Below are positions 8,353 to 16,799 of a stretch of DNA of 64,000 bases, one piece after another. The stretch is from Zeimonas arvi. GTDB lineage: Bacteria; Pseudomonadota; Gammaproteobacteria; Burkholderiales; Burkholderiaceae_E. The stretch spans positions 620,001 to 684,000 of the forward strand of contig NZ_VDUY01000001.1 of NCBI RefSeq assembly GCF_008039575.1, written 5' to 3'. The notes under the pieces were generated by a model that was not told where the DNA came from, ran no database searches, and saw only the letters and a program-made list of their open reading frames with translations. Each line of letters opens with the position of its first letter. Within the stretch, counting starts at the first letter, position 1. Made by a program: the position numbers and the translations under genes.

Positions 8353-11300
8353 TCCTGGTGCTCCGTGGCAAGCCCGTCGCCCTCGACGGCCGCCGTCGAC
8401 TGGTCGCGGCGCCGGCCGAACAGGCGCTGGACCGCAACGAAGAATACAGGCACGAACAGGACACCGAGCAGGGTGGCGGCGATCATTCCGCCCAGCACGC
8501 CGGTGCCGATCGCCCGCTGGCTGGCCGAGCTGGCGCCGCTGGCGATGGCCAGCGGCACGACGCCCAGGATGAAGGCCAGCGAGGTCATCACGATCGGGCG
8601 AAAGCGCAGCCGCGCCGCCTCGACCGCCGCCGCGATCGTGCCCTTGCCCTGGGCGACCAGGTCCTTCGCGAACTCGACGATCAGGATCGCGTTCTTGGCC
8701 GACAGGCCGATGATCGTGATCAGTCCGACCTTGAAGAACACGTCGTTCGGCATGCCGCGCAGCGTGACCGCCAGTACCGCGCCGATCACGCCCAGCGGCA
8801 CGATCAGCAGCACCGACAGCGGGATGGCCCAGCTCTCGTAGAGCGCGGCCAGCACCAGGAACACCACGATCAGCGCGAGCGCCATCAGCATCGGCGCCTG
8901 GGCGCCCGATTCGCGCTCCTGCAGCGACTGGCCCGTCCACTCGTAGCCGATGCCGGCCGGCAGCTCGCCGACCAGCCGCTCCATCTCGGCCATGGCCTGG
9001 CCGGTGCTGAAGCCGGGCTTCGCGTCGCCGGAGATCTTGTACGAGGGATAGCCGTTGTAGCGGATCAGCTGCACCGGACCGGTGGTCCACGACGTGGTCG
9101 CGAAGGCCGACAGCGGCACCATGCCGCCGCGACTGCCAGGCACGTTCAGATCGAGCAGCGCCTCCGGGCTCATCCGGCTGGCCGCGTCGGCCTGCACGAT
9201 CACCCGCTGCATCCGCCCGAAATTGGCGAAGTCGTTGATCGTGGCCGAGCCGAGCGCGGTCGACACCGTGCTGGCGATCGCGCCGAAGTCCACCCCGAGC
9301 GCGCTCGCCTTGTCGCGGTCGATCTCCAGCTGCAGCTGGGGCGCGTCCTCCAGGCCCTCGACCCGCGCGTAGGCGATCACCGGGCTCTGGGCGACCGCGG
9401 CCAGCAGCTGGTCGCGCGCCGCCAGCAGGGCGTCGTGGCCGATCCCGCCGCGGTCCTGCAGCCGCAGGCTGAAGCCGCTGGCGGTGCCGAGCTCGGGAAT
9501 CGCCGGCGGCACCAGCGAGAACATCTGCGCGTCCTTCACGCCCATGAACATCGCGCCGTTGGCGCGGTCGGCCTCGGCCTGCGCCGACTCGGCGGGACCA
9601 CGCTCGGACCAGTCCTTGAACACGGTGAAGGCCAGGCCGGCGTTCTGCCCCATGCCCGAGAAGCTGAAGCCGGTGATCGCGACGATGCTGTCGACCGAGG
9701 GGCGCGACAGGTAGTGCGCCTCGAGCTGGCCGAGCGCCGCGAGCGTGCGGTTGGCGGTGGCGCCGGCCGGCAGTTGCACGTCGGTGATCACGTAGCCCTG
9801 GTCCTCGACCGGCAGGAAGGCCGAGGGCAGGCGCATGAAGCTGAACGCCAGTACGCCGAGCAGCAGCGCGTAGACGAAGAGCGTGCGGCCGGCCCGCCCG
9901 ACCAGCGCGCCGACCCAGCCCTCGTACCGGTCGGTGACGCGGTGAAAGCGGCGGTTGAACCAGCCGGCGAAACCCTTCTTCTCGTGGTGGCCCGCCGGGA
10001 TCGGCTTCAGCAAGGTGGCGCACAAGGCTGGCGTGAGCGACAAGGCCAGGAAGCCCGAGAACAGGATCGAGGTGGCCATCGACAACGAGAACTGCCGGTA
10101 GATCACGCCCACCGAGCCGGACATGAAGGCCAGCGGCAGGAACACCGCGGCCAGCACCAGCGTGATGCCGACGATGGCGCCGGTGATCTGGCCCATGGCC
10201 TTGCGGGTGGCCTCCTTCGGCGACAGACCCTCCTCGGCCATGATCCGCTCGACGTTCTCGACCACGACGATCGCGTCGTCGACCAGGATGCCGATCGCCA
10301 GCACCATGCCGAACATCGTGAGCACGTTGATCGAGAAGCCCGCCACCAGCATCACCGCGAAGGTGCCCAGCAGCGCGATCGGGACGACGATGGTGGGGAT
10401 CAGCGTGTAGCGCAGGTTCTGCAGGAACAGCAACATCACCAGGAACACCAGCACCATCGCCTCGGCCAGCGTCTTGACCACCTGCTCGATCGAGATCTTG
10501 ACGAAGGGCGCAGTGTTGTACGGGATCTCGTAGCTCACGCCGGCCGGAAAATAGCGCGAGAGCTCCTCGAGCTTGGCCTCGACGTCGGTGGCGGTCTGCA
10601 GCGCGTTGGCTCCAGGGGCGAGCTGGACCGCCACTGCCGCGGTCTCCTTGCCGTTCAGGCGCGCGCCGAACTGGTAGGTCTCGCCGCCGATCTCGATGCG
10701 GGCCACGTCGCGCAGGCGCACGGTGGAGCCGTCGGGGTTGGCGCGCAGCACGATCGCGCCGAACTCCTCGGGCGAGCCGAGCAGGCCCCGGACGATCACC
10801 GAGGCGCTCACCTGCTGCGTGTCGGGCGCCGGGCGATCGCCGATCGCGCCGGCAGGCACCTGCCGGTTCTGGGCGGCGATGGCCGCGTTGACCTCGGCCG
10901 CGCTCAGCCGGTATCCGACCAGCTTCTCGGGGTCCAGCCAGATCCGCATGGCGCGCTGCGCCGCGTAGAGCTCGGCCTTGCCGACACCGGGCACGCGCCG
11001 GATCTCGTTGATGACGTTGCGGGTGATGTAGTCGGCCAGCCCGAGCTGGTCGAGCCGGCCGTCCTGCGACGACAGGGTGGCCACCAGCAGGAAGCTGCTA
11101 CTGGCCTTCTCCACCTGCAAGCCCATCTGCATGACCGCCTGCGGCAGGCGCGACTCGGCCTTCTTGATCCGGTTCTGCACGTCGACCGTGGCCAGCTCGG
11201 GATCGGTGCCCGGCGCGAAGGTGGCGGTGATCTGCGCACGGCCGTACGAGTTGCTCTGCGACTCGTAGTACAGCATGCCCTTGGCGCCGTTGAGCTCCTG

Positions 11301-11498
11301 CTCGATCAGGCTGGTGACCGCCTGGTCCACGGTCTCCGCCGAGGCGCCCGGATAGGTGGCGCTGATCTCCACGCTGGGCGGCGCCACGCTCGGGTACTGC
11401 GAGATCGGCAGACCTGGAATGGCCAGCAAGCCGGCCAGGATGATGAACAGCGCCACCACCCAGGCGAAGATCGGCCGCTCGATGAAGAACTTCGGCAT
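8349..11498 (-). CDS. RND multidrug efflux pump, inner-membrane transporter (AcrB/MexB family)
   Basis: This 1049-residue protein has the full HAE1-RND length. It opens with MPKFFIERPIFAWVVALFII, has 12 predicted membrane segments and two large periplasmic loops. The proton-relay aspartates are in GILVDDAIVVVENVER in TM4, and motif A-like segments follow. The C-terminal half repeats the pattern, ending in a second set of helices (GVLFVPVFFVAVQRLFGRRRD). It uses the proton gradient to expel amphiphilic drugs, solvents or other toxic compounds through the partner channel. It lies second in the adaptor-pump-channel operon, two bases after the adaptor gene and overlapping the channel gene. The substrate range cannot be told from sequence. 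Confidence 0.96.
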   Translation of the reverse strand: MPKFFIERPIFAWVVALFIILAGLLAIPGLPISQYPSVAPPSVEISATYPGASAETVDQAVTSLIEQELNGAKGMLYYESQSNSYGRAQITATFAPGTDPELATVDVQNRIKKAESRLPQAVMQMGLQVEKASSSFLLVATLSSQDGRLDQLGLADYITRNVINEIRRVPGVGKAELYAAQRAMRIWLDPEKLVGYRLSAAEVNAAIAAQNRQVPAGAIGDRPAPDTQQVSASVIVRGLLGSPEEFGAIVLRANPDGSTVRLRDVARIEIGGETYQFGARLNGKETAAVAVQLAPGANALQTATDVEAKLEELSRYFPAGVSYEIPYNTAPFVKISIEQVVKTLAEAMVLVFLVMLLFLQNLRYTLIPTIVVPIALLGTFAVMLVAGFSINVLTMFGMVLAIGILVDDAIVVVENVERIMAEEGLSPKEATRKAMGQITGAIVGITLVLAAVFLPLAFMSGSVGVIYRQFSLSMATSILFSGFLALSLTPALCATLLKPIPAGHHEKKGFAGWFNRRFHRVTDRYEGWVGALVGRAGRTLFVYALLLGVLAFSFMRLPSAFLPVEDQGYVITDVQLPAGATANRTLAALGQLEAHYLSRPSVDSIVAITGFSFSGMGQNAGLAFTVFKDWSERGPAESAQAEADRANGAMFMGVKDAQMFSLVPPAIPELGTASGFSLRLQDRGGIGHDALLAARDQLLAAVAQSPVIAYARVEGLEDAPQLQLEIDRDKASALGVDFGAIASTVSTALGSATINDFANFGRMQRVIVQADAASRMSPEALLDLNVPGSRGGMVPLSAFATTSWTTGPVQLIRYNGYPSYKISGDAKPGFSTGQAMAEMERLVGELPAGIGYEWTGQSLQERESGAQAPMLMALALIVVFLVLAALYESWAIPLSVLLIVPLGVIGAVLAVTLRGMPNDVFFKVGLITIIGLSAKNAILIVEFAKDLVAQGKGTIAAAVEAARLRFRPIVMTSLAFILGVVPLAIASGASSASQRAIGTGVLGGMIAATLLGVLFVPVFFVAVQRLFGRRRDQSTAAVEGDGLATEHQE

Positions 11499-11500
11499 GG

Positions 11501-12691
11501 TCAGGACCTCGGGGCGGCGTCGGCGACGCCCGTGCCACGCGCCACCCAGGGCTCGGCGCTCACCGGTGCGCCGGGGCGGATCTTCTGGAAGCCCTCGACC
11601 ACGACCCGATCACCCGGCTTCAGGCCCTCGCGGACGATCAGCTCGTCGCCGACCGTGGCGCCGGTCGTCACCGTGCGCTGCGCCGGCACGTCGTCGTCGC
11701 CGACCACCCAGACCCAGGCGCCGCCGTCGGACGAGCGCTGGATCGCCTGGCGCGGCAGCCGGATCGCCTGCCGGTCCACGCCCTGCTCGAGCCGCACGCG
11801 CACGTACATGCCCGGCAGCAGGCTGCGGTCCGGATTGGGGAACTCGGCGCGCAGCGTGACCTGGCCGGTGCCGGGGTCCACCGTCACGTCGGAGAACAGC
11901 AGCTTGCCGGTCGCGGGATGCTCGGTGCCGTCGTCGAGGACCAGCGCGACCCGCGCCGACTCGCCGGCCACCCTTTCGACGCTGCCGCTTTCGAAGGCCT
12001 TGCGCAGCCGGGCCAGCTCGGTGGCGGGCTGGGTGAAGTCCACGTAGATCGGATCGAGCTGCTGGATGGTGGCCATCGGCGTGGGCTCGCCCTGGCCGAC
12101 CAGGGCGCCCTCGGTCACCAGCGCGCGGCCGATGCGCCCGGAGATCGGCGCGCCGACCGTGGCATAGCCGAGATTCAGGCGGGCGCGGTCGCGGGCGGCG
12201 CGCATCGCGGCCACGTCGGCCTGGGCGAGCTTCTGCTGGGCCAGCGCGTTGTCGAACTGCTGGCGGCTGATCGCGTTCGCCTTGACCAGCGGCTCGAAAC
12301 GGGCCACCTCGGCGCGCGCCAGCGCGAGCGCCGCCTCGGCGCGCTGCAGGCTCGCGTCGGCCGCAGCCAGGTCGGCCTGCAGCGGCGCGGGGTCGATCCG
12401 GAACAGCAACTGACCCGCCTTGACCTCGCTGCCTTCGCGAAAGGCCCGCTTCTGCACGATGCCGGGCACGCGAGCGCGGACCTCGGCGATCCGCGTCGGC
12501 TCGAGGCGGCCGGGCAGTTCGCTCGAGACGATCGTGGGGGTCGGCTCGGCCACCACGATGGCGACCGGCGCCGGGGGCGGGGCGGCGCCCGTCGGCTGCG
12601 CGGCGGAAGGATCACGGCCGCATCCGGTGGCGACCGACAGGGTCAGCAAGGCGACGCCGGCGACGCGGGCGGCCGAAGAGGTGACAGGCAT
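11501..12691 (-). CDS. RND efflux periplasmic adaptor lipoprotein (AcrA/MexA family)
   Basis: This 396-residue lipoprotein has a signal peptide with lipobox ATGC (Cys24). The family order is clear: barrel-sandwich strand RIAEVRARVPGIVQKRAFREGSEV, long alpha hairpin (residues 95-165, rich in Ala/Leu/Arg), lipoyl half APISGRIGRALVTEGALVG, and the beta-barrel and membrane-proximal domains (PGMYVRVRLEQG, VTTGATVGDELIVREGLKPGDRVVVEG). It joins the pump to the outer-membrane channel. It is the first gene of the leftward operon, directly downstream of a near-consensus sigma-70 promoter that overlaps a probable operator. Confidence 0.95.
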   Translation of the reverse strand: MPVTSSAARVAGVALLTLSVATGCGRDPSAAQPTGAAPPPAPVAIVVAEPTPTIVSSELPGRLEPTRIAEVRARVPGIVQKRAFREGSEVKAGQLLFRIDPAPLQADLAAADASLQRAEAALALARAEVARFEPLVKANAISRQQFDNALAQQKLAQADVAAMRAARDRARLNLGYATVGAPISGRIGRALVTEGALVGQGEPTPMATIQQLDPIYVDFTQPATELARLRKAFESGSVERVAGESARVALVLDDGTEHPATGKLLFSDVTVDPGTGQVTLRAEFPNPDRSLLPGMYVRVRLEQGVDRQAIRLPRQAIQRSSDGGAWVWVVGDDDVPAQRTVTTGATVGDELIVREGLKPGDRVVVEGFQKIRPGAPVSAEPWVARGTGVADAAPRS

Positions 12692-12719
12692 GGGGAGTCC
12701 GATTCGGAGTAGTGATTGA

Positions 12720-12749
12720 ATTGTACCGAATGAGACATTTTTGTGTCAA
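12720..12749 (-). promoter_or_regulatory. Sigma-70 promoter of the RND efflux operon
   Basis: On the minus strand TTGACA (12749-12744) and TACAAT (12725-12720) are separated by 18 bases. This matches the -35 consensus perfectly and the -10 in five of six positions, which is unusually strong for such a GC-rich genome. The adaptor ATG follows 28 bases after the -10. A strong promoter overlapped by an inverted repeat suggests tight repression. Confidence 0.75.
12731..12748. promoter_or_regulatory. Inverted-repeat operator overlapping the efflux promoter
   Basis: TGAGACA-TTTT-TGTGTCA is an 18-bp inverted repeat with a single mismatched pair. It overlaps the -35 element and most of the spacer of the efflux promoter, and is upstream of the divergent transporter gene at 12779. 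TetR-family repressors bind sites of this size and symmetry. The TetR-like domain encoded in the same operon (5702-6913) is the obvious candidate ligand, but that is inference. Confidence 0.5.
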
Positions 12750-12778
12750 TCGAGCCGACCGCTACACTCCCGGTGCCG

Positions 12779-13696
12779 ATGGAAACGCTCACCCTTCTCT
12801 TTCCCGACCTGGCGCTGATCGCGATCGGGCACCTGCTCTTCCGCTCCGGAATCTGGGGCCGCGGCTTCTGGCAGGAGCTCGAGAAGATGATCTATTTCCT
12901 GCTCTTCCCGGCGCTGCTCTTCAACACGATCCTGCGCACCAACCTGGGCTCGGCGGGCGCGCTGCCGGCAGTGTCGGTGACGCTCGGCGCGATCGCGATC
13001 GGGATCGCACTCGGCTTTGCGGCCCGTCCGCTGCTCAGGCCCCTGCCGCTGCAGTTCGCCTCGGGCGTGCAGTGCGCCTTCCGCTTCAACTCCTACATTC
13101 TCCTGGCGCTGGCGCAGCGCTTTGCCGGCGAACCGGGACTCGCGCTGGCCGCGGTCGTCATGGGCGGGGCGGTGCCGATCCTGAACGTGGCGGCAGTCTG
13201 GCCCCTGGCGCGCACGGCCAACAGCGGCCTGGCGCGCGAGCTGGCGCGCAATCCGCTGATCCTGGCCACGCTGGCCGGGCTGGCCGGCAACTTCGCCGGC
13301 TTGTCGTTGCCCGAGCCGATCGGCGCCACGATCGGCCGGCTGGGCAGCGCGTCGCTGGCGCTCGGCCTGCTCGCCGCGGGCGCCGGCCTGCGGCTGGAAC
13401 GCTCGCCGACCTCGGATGGCGCCGCGCGCGCCAGCGCGTTGCGGCTGACCGCCTGGTTCACCGCGGTCAAGCTGGTCGCGATGCCAGCCACCGCGCTGCT
13501 GCTCTCGAGCCTGTTCGGCGTGCCGCCGCTCGCGCAGCAGATCGCGGTGCTGTTCGCCTCGATGCCGGCGGCCTCGTCGTCCTACATCCTGGCGAGCAGG
13601 ATGGGCGGCGACGGCCCCTTCGTGGCGATGCTGGTCACGGTGTCGATGCTGGCAGCGCTGGTGGCGCTGCCGTTCTGGATCGGCCTCAGTCGTTAG
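12779..13696 (+). CDS. AEC family transporter (auxin efflux carrier-like)
   Basis: This 305-residue membrane protein has ten predicted helices in two repeats of five, as in the AEC/bile-acid-arsenite fold. It starts METLTLLFPDLALIAIGHLL. Helix patterns include FNSYILLALAQRF in the first repeat and ASMPAASSSYILASRMGGD in the second, the latter being the typical unwound crossing region. Bacterial AEC proteins export or exchange small organic acids such as malate or malonate; the substrate here is unknown. A GTG at 12743 would add 12 residues, but it lies inside the opposing promoter, so the ATG at 12779 is preferred. The end overlaps the opposing queG gene by 11 bases. Confidence 0.85.
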   Translation: METLTLLFPDLALIAIGHLLFRSGIWGRGFWQELEKMIYFLLFPALLFNTILRTNLGSAGALPAVSVTLGAIAIGIALGFAARPLLRPLPLQFASGVQCAFRFNSYILLALAQRFAGEPGLALAAVVMGGAVPILNVAAVWPLARTANSGLARELARNPLILATLAGLAGNFAGLSLPEPIGATIGRLGSASLALGLLAAGAGLRLERSPTSDGAARASALRLTAWFTAVKLVAMPATALLLSSLFGVPPLAQQIAVLFASMPAASSSYILASRMGGDGPFVAMLVTVSMLAALVALPFWIGLSR

Positions 13697-14852
13697 CGCG
13701 AGCCGGCGCCCCCTCGCCGCCCTCGTTTCGCCCGCCCGGCGCGCGGCGCTCCAGTTGCGCCAGGGCCCAGCCGACATGCTCCCTGACCAGTGCGGACGGA
13801 TGATCGGCCCGCGCCGCGAGCGCTGCGCGCGCGACGGCGATCGCATCGGCCCCGCCGCCCGTGCCCTCCGCGCCGCGGACCCCGTCAGTCCCGCCCGCGT
13901 TGCCCAGCGCCACCGCGATGTTCCTCAGCCAGCGCTCGTGGCCGATGCGCCGGATCGGCGAGCCGGCCAGGCGCGCGTCGAACTCTTCGGCGCTCCAGCG
14001 GAAGAGTTCGACCAGCGAGGCCGCGTCGAGGCCGTTGCGGGGCGCGAAGTCAGGAAGCCCGGCTGGCTGCGCGAATCGGTTCCACGGACAGGCGAGCTGG
14101 CAGTCGTCGCAGCCGTAGATGCGATTGCCGATCGGCGCCCGCAGGGGCTCCGGGATCGCCCCCTTCAGCTCGATCGTCAGGTAGGAGATGCAGCGCCGGG
14201 CGTCGAGGCGCCAGGGCGACACGATCGCCCCGGTCGGGCAAGCCTCGATGCAGCGGGTGCAGCTGCCGCAGTGGTCGGGCTCGGGTTCGTCGGCCGGCAG
14301 CGGCAGGTCGGTGTAGAGCGTGCCCAGGAAGAAGGTGGAGCCGCGCTTCGGGTGGATGAGCAGCGTGTGCTTGCCGCGCCAGCCGAGTCCGGCGCGGCGC
14401 GCGAGCTCGACCTCCATGACCGGCGCCGAGTCGCAGAACACCCGGTGGCCGAAGGGTCCGGCCGCCGCGGCGATCCGCTCGGCCAGCTTCTGCAGCCGGG
14501 CACGCACCACCTTGTGATAATCGCGCCCCAGCGCGTAGCGCGACAGGTAGGCGCGCTCGCCCTGGGCGAGGGTTCGCCACGCCAGATCCACCCATCCGGG
14601 ATCCTCCGGCGCGTAGTCGAGCGTGACCATGATCGCGCTGACGGTCCCGGGCACCAGCTCGGCCGGACGGGCCCGGGCCATGCCGTGCCGCGCCATATAA
14701 TCCATTTCGCCGTGCCAACCCGCGTCGAGCCAGGCCTGCAGGCCGCCCTCGACCGACGACAGGTCGACGCCGGCCACGCCGAGCGACGCGAAGCCGAGCT
14801 CGGCGGCCCACTGCCGCAGCGTTGCGGTCGCGAGGTTCGGCGTCGAGGACAT
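13686..14852 (-). CDS. queG: Epoxyqueuosine reductase
   Basis: QueG performs the last step of queuosine synthesis, reducing epoxyqueuosine in the anticodon of GUN tRNAs with a cobalamin cofactor and two 4Fe-4S clusters. The 388-residue protein shows both cluster motifs, CGSCTRCIEACP and CDDCQLACPWN, plus the upstream signature VFCDSAPVMEVELARRAGLGWRGKHT with the catalytic aspartate. The C-terminus holds HEAT-like repeats (HERWLRNIAVALGNAG) interrupted by a Gly-rich insertion, TDGVRGAEGTGGGADA, which is probably disordered. It is divergent from tsaE (27 bases apart), which is also a tRNA modification gene. Confidence 0.95.
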   Translation of the reverse strand: MSSTPNLATATLRQWAAELGFASLGVAGVDLSSVEGGLQAWLDAGWHGEMDYMARHGMARARPAELVPGTVSAIMVTLDYAPEDPGWVDLAWRTLAQGERAYLSRYALGRDYHKVVRARLQKLAERIAAAAGPFGHRVFCDSAPVMEVELARRAGLGWRGKHTLLIHPKRGSTFFLGTLYTDLPLPADEPEPDHCGSCTRCIEACPTGAIVSPWRLDARRCISYLTIELKGAIPEPLRAPIGNRIYGCDDCQLACPWNRFAQPAGLPDFAPRNGLDAASLVELFRWSAEEFDARLAGSPIRRIGHERWLRNIAVALGNAGGTDGVRGAEGTGGGADAIAVARAALAARADHPSALVREHVGWALAQLERRAPGGRNEGGEGAPARAND

Positions 14853-14879
14853 GACTCGACCATTCTAAGGGGCGCGCCG

Positions 14880-15392
14880 ATGCCCGCCGATTCGCTGAGC
14901 CTGCTGCTGCCCGACGAGACCGCCACCGCGGCGCTCGCCCGGGCGATCGCGGGCGCGCTGCAACCCGGCACCACGATCCACCTGTCCGGCGACCTGGGCA
15001 GCGGCAAGACCGCCTTCACCCGCGCCCTGCTGCGGGCGCTCGGCCACACCGGACGTGCAAAAAGCCCCACCTTCACGCTGGTGGAACCTTATAATCTGTC
15101 GAAGTTCAATCTGTATCATTTTGATTTTTATAGGCTCTCATCCGAGAGGGCTTGGCTGGATGCAGGCTTCGACGAATATCTCGACGGGCGCGGCGTGGTC
15201 GTCATCGAATGGCCCGAGATGGCCGGCAACACGCTTCCCGAACCCGACCTGCTGCTGCGGATCCGCTGCGATCCGGCGGCGGGCGGCGACGCACGCCGGG
15301 TCGACGCGCACGCGCGCGGGCCGCAGGGGCTCGCATGCCTGAACGCGATTCGCGCCGCCGGCTGCTTCGGGCCGGAGCCGGCGCCGCGCTGA
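14880..15392 (+). CDS. tsaE: tRNA threonylcarbamoyladenosine synthesis ATPase TsaE
   Basis: TsaE is the P-loop partner of TsaB/TsaD in forming t6A37 on tRNAs that read ANN codons. The 170-residue protein has Walker A SGDLGSGKTAFTR at about residue 38, the family motif KSPTFTLVEPY and YHFDFYRL, then a Walker-B-like VVVIEWPE. The codons for the YNLSKFNLYHFDFYRL segment (15087-15141) are strikingly AT-rich (about 30% G+C by my count) and contain TATAAT at 15090-15095, unlike the rest of the gene. The 3' end overlaps amiC by 58 bases in another frame. The C-terminal tail is longer and more Ala/Gly-rich than usual. Confidence 0.92.
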   Translation: MPADSLSLLLPDETATAALARAIAGALQPGTTIHLSGDLGSGKTAFTRALLRALGHTGRAKSPTFTLVEPYNLSKFNLYHFDFYRLSSERAWLDAGFDEYLDGRGVVVIEWPEMAGNTLPEPDLLLRIRCDPAAGGDARRVDAHARGPQGLACLNAIRAAGCFGPEPAPR

Positions 15393-16795
15393 GCCGCGCG
15401 GTGGCGGGCGCGCTGGCCGCGCTCGCCGCACCGGCCGCGCAGGCGGCCACCATCGTGGCGGTGCGGGTGTGGCCGGCCCGCGACTACACGCGGGTGGCGC
15501 TCGAGCTCGACGAGCCGCTGCGCTCCACGCAGATGCAGCTCTCCGATCCGCCCCGGATCGTCGTCGACCTGGAAGGCCTGGAGATCGACCTCGCGCTGCG
15601 CGAGCTGATCGCCAAGGTGCAGCCCGACGATCCGTACATCGCTCAGGTGCGCATCGGCCAGAACCGGCCCCGCGTGGCGCGGCTGGTCTTCGACCTGAAG
15701 ACCGAGGTAGCGCCCCAGCTGTTCACGCTGCCGCCGGTCGGCAACTACCGGCACAGGCTGGTGCTGGACCTGTACCCCACGGTCGCCCCCGATCCGCTGG
15801 CCTCGCTGCTCGAGCAGATGAACCGGGCCGGGCCCGCCGCCCCTCCCGCGCCGCAGCCCGATCCGCTCGCTGCGCTCCTGGGGGGGAGCCGGCCCGGGGG
15901 GGTGCCCGCGGGCGAACCCCGTGCAAGCGGGCCCTCCGCACCGCAGCCCGGCGGACCGGGCGGCTCGCCGGGCGCCTGGGCCGAGGCGCCGGCCACGGTG
16001 CCGCCGATCACGTCGCGACACGGGCCTGCGAAGTCGCGGCCCCCGGGCGCGGTCGCCCCCCCCGCCTCGCCCAGGGGACCCGCCACCCGGCTGGTCACCA
16101 TCGCGATCGACCCGGGGCACGGCGGGGAAGACCCGGGCGCGATCGGTCGCGCCGGCACGCGCGAGAAGGACGTGGTCCTTCGCATCGCACAGCTGCTTCG
16201 CGAGAGGATCCAGGCCGATCCGGCGATGCGCCCCTTCATGACCCGGGACGGCGACTACTTCGTGCCGCTGGCCACGCGGGTCGCCAAGGCCAGACGGGTG
16301 CAGGCCGACCTGCTGGTGTCCATCCACGCCGACGCCTTCGTGCGGCCGACTGCGCGCGGCGCCTCGGTGTACGTGCTCTCCGAGCGCGGGGCGAGCAGTT
16401 CGGCCGCGCGCTGGCTGGCCAACCGGGAGAACGCCTCGGACCTGATCGGCGGGGTGAACCTGAACACGCGCAACGCCGAGGTGCGCCAGGTCTTGCTCGA
16501 CCTGTCGACCAGCGCGCAGATCCAGGCCTCGAGCGTGATCGGCCAGCGGGTGCTGGCCGAGCTGGGCGACGTCGGCAACCTCCACAAGCCGCGGATCGAG
16601 CAGGCCGGCTTCGCGGTGCTCAAGGCGCCCGACATCCCGTCGATCCTGGTCGAGACCGCGTTCATCAGCAACCCCCACGAGGAACGCCGGCTGCGCGACC
16701 CGCGCTACCAGGCGAACGTGGCCGACGCGATCTTCCGGGGCATCCAGTCCTGGCTGCGCAGCCACCCGCCGGAGCAGCGCGGACGGCTCACCTGA
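15335..16795 (+). CDS. amiC: N-acetylmuramoyl-L-alanine amidase AmiC
   Basis: This enzyme cleaves the amide bond between MurNAc and the stem peptide to split daughter cells. The 486-residue precursor begins with SRRRLLRAG and a hydrophobic stretch ending AAQAA, a likely twin-arginine (Tat) signal as in AmiC of other proteobacteria. An AMIN domain (residues 40-150, VRVWPARDYTRVALELDEPL) targets it to the septum. A Pro/Gly-rich linker (about 170-250) leads to the Amidase_3 domain. Zinc ligands are visible in IDPGHGGEDPGA, the following Glu in REKD, SIHADAF, and the catalytic Glu in ILVETAFISN. It overlaps tsaE by 58 bases and converges on a response-regulator gene four bases away. Confidence 0.95.
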   Translation: MPERDSRRRLLRAGAGAALSRAVAGALAALAAPAAQAATIVAVRVWPARDYTRVALELDEPLRSTQMQLSDPPRIVVDLEGLEIDLALRELIAKVQPDDPYIAQVRIGQNRPRVARLVFDLKTEVAPQLFTLPPVGNYRHRLVLDLYPTVAPDPLASLLEQMNRAGPAAPPAPQPDPLAALLGGSRPGGVPAGEPRASGPSAPQPGGPGGSPGAWAEAPATVPPITSRHGPAKSRPPGAVAPPASPRGPATRLVTIAIDPGHGGEDPGAIGRAGTREKDVVLRIAQLLRERIQADPAMRPFMTRDGDYFVPLATRVAKARRVQADLLVSIHADAFVRPTARGASVYVLSERGASSSAARWLANRENASDLIGGVNLNTRNAEVRQVLLDLSTSAQIQASSVIGQRVLAELGDVGNLHKPRIEQAGFAVLKAPDIPSILVETAFISNPHEERRLRDPRYQANVADAIFRGIQSWLRSHPPEQRGRLT

Positions 16796-16799
16796 ACGA

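Noticed and set aside
8340..12047. A 1235-residue open frame on the plus strand opposite the RND pump and adaptor genes
   Set aside because: It is His/Gln/Arg-rich with no recognisable domain and lies exactly antisense to strongly conserved genes. Long shadow frames are expected in GC-rich DNA.
12743..12778. GTG at 12743 as the start of the AEC transporter
   Set aside because: It falls within the promoter and operator of the divergent operon, and the extra 12 residues are not part of the conserved N-terminal helix.
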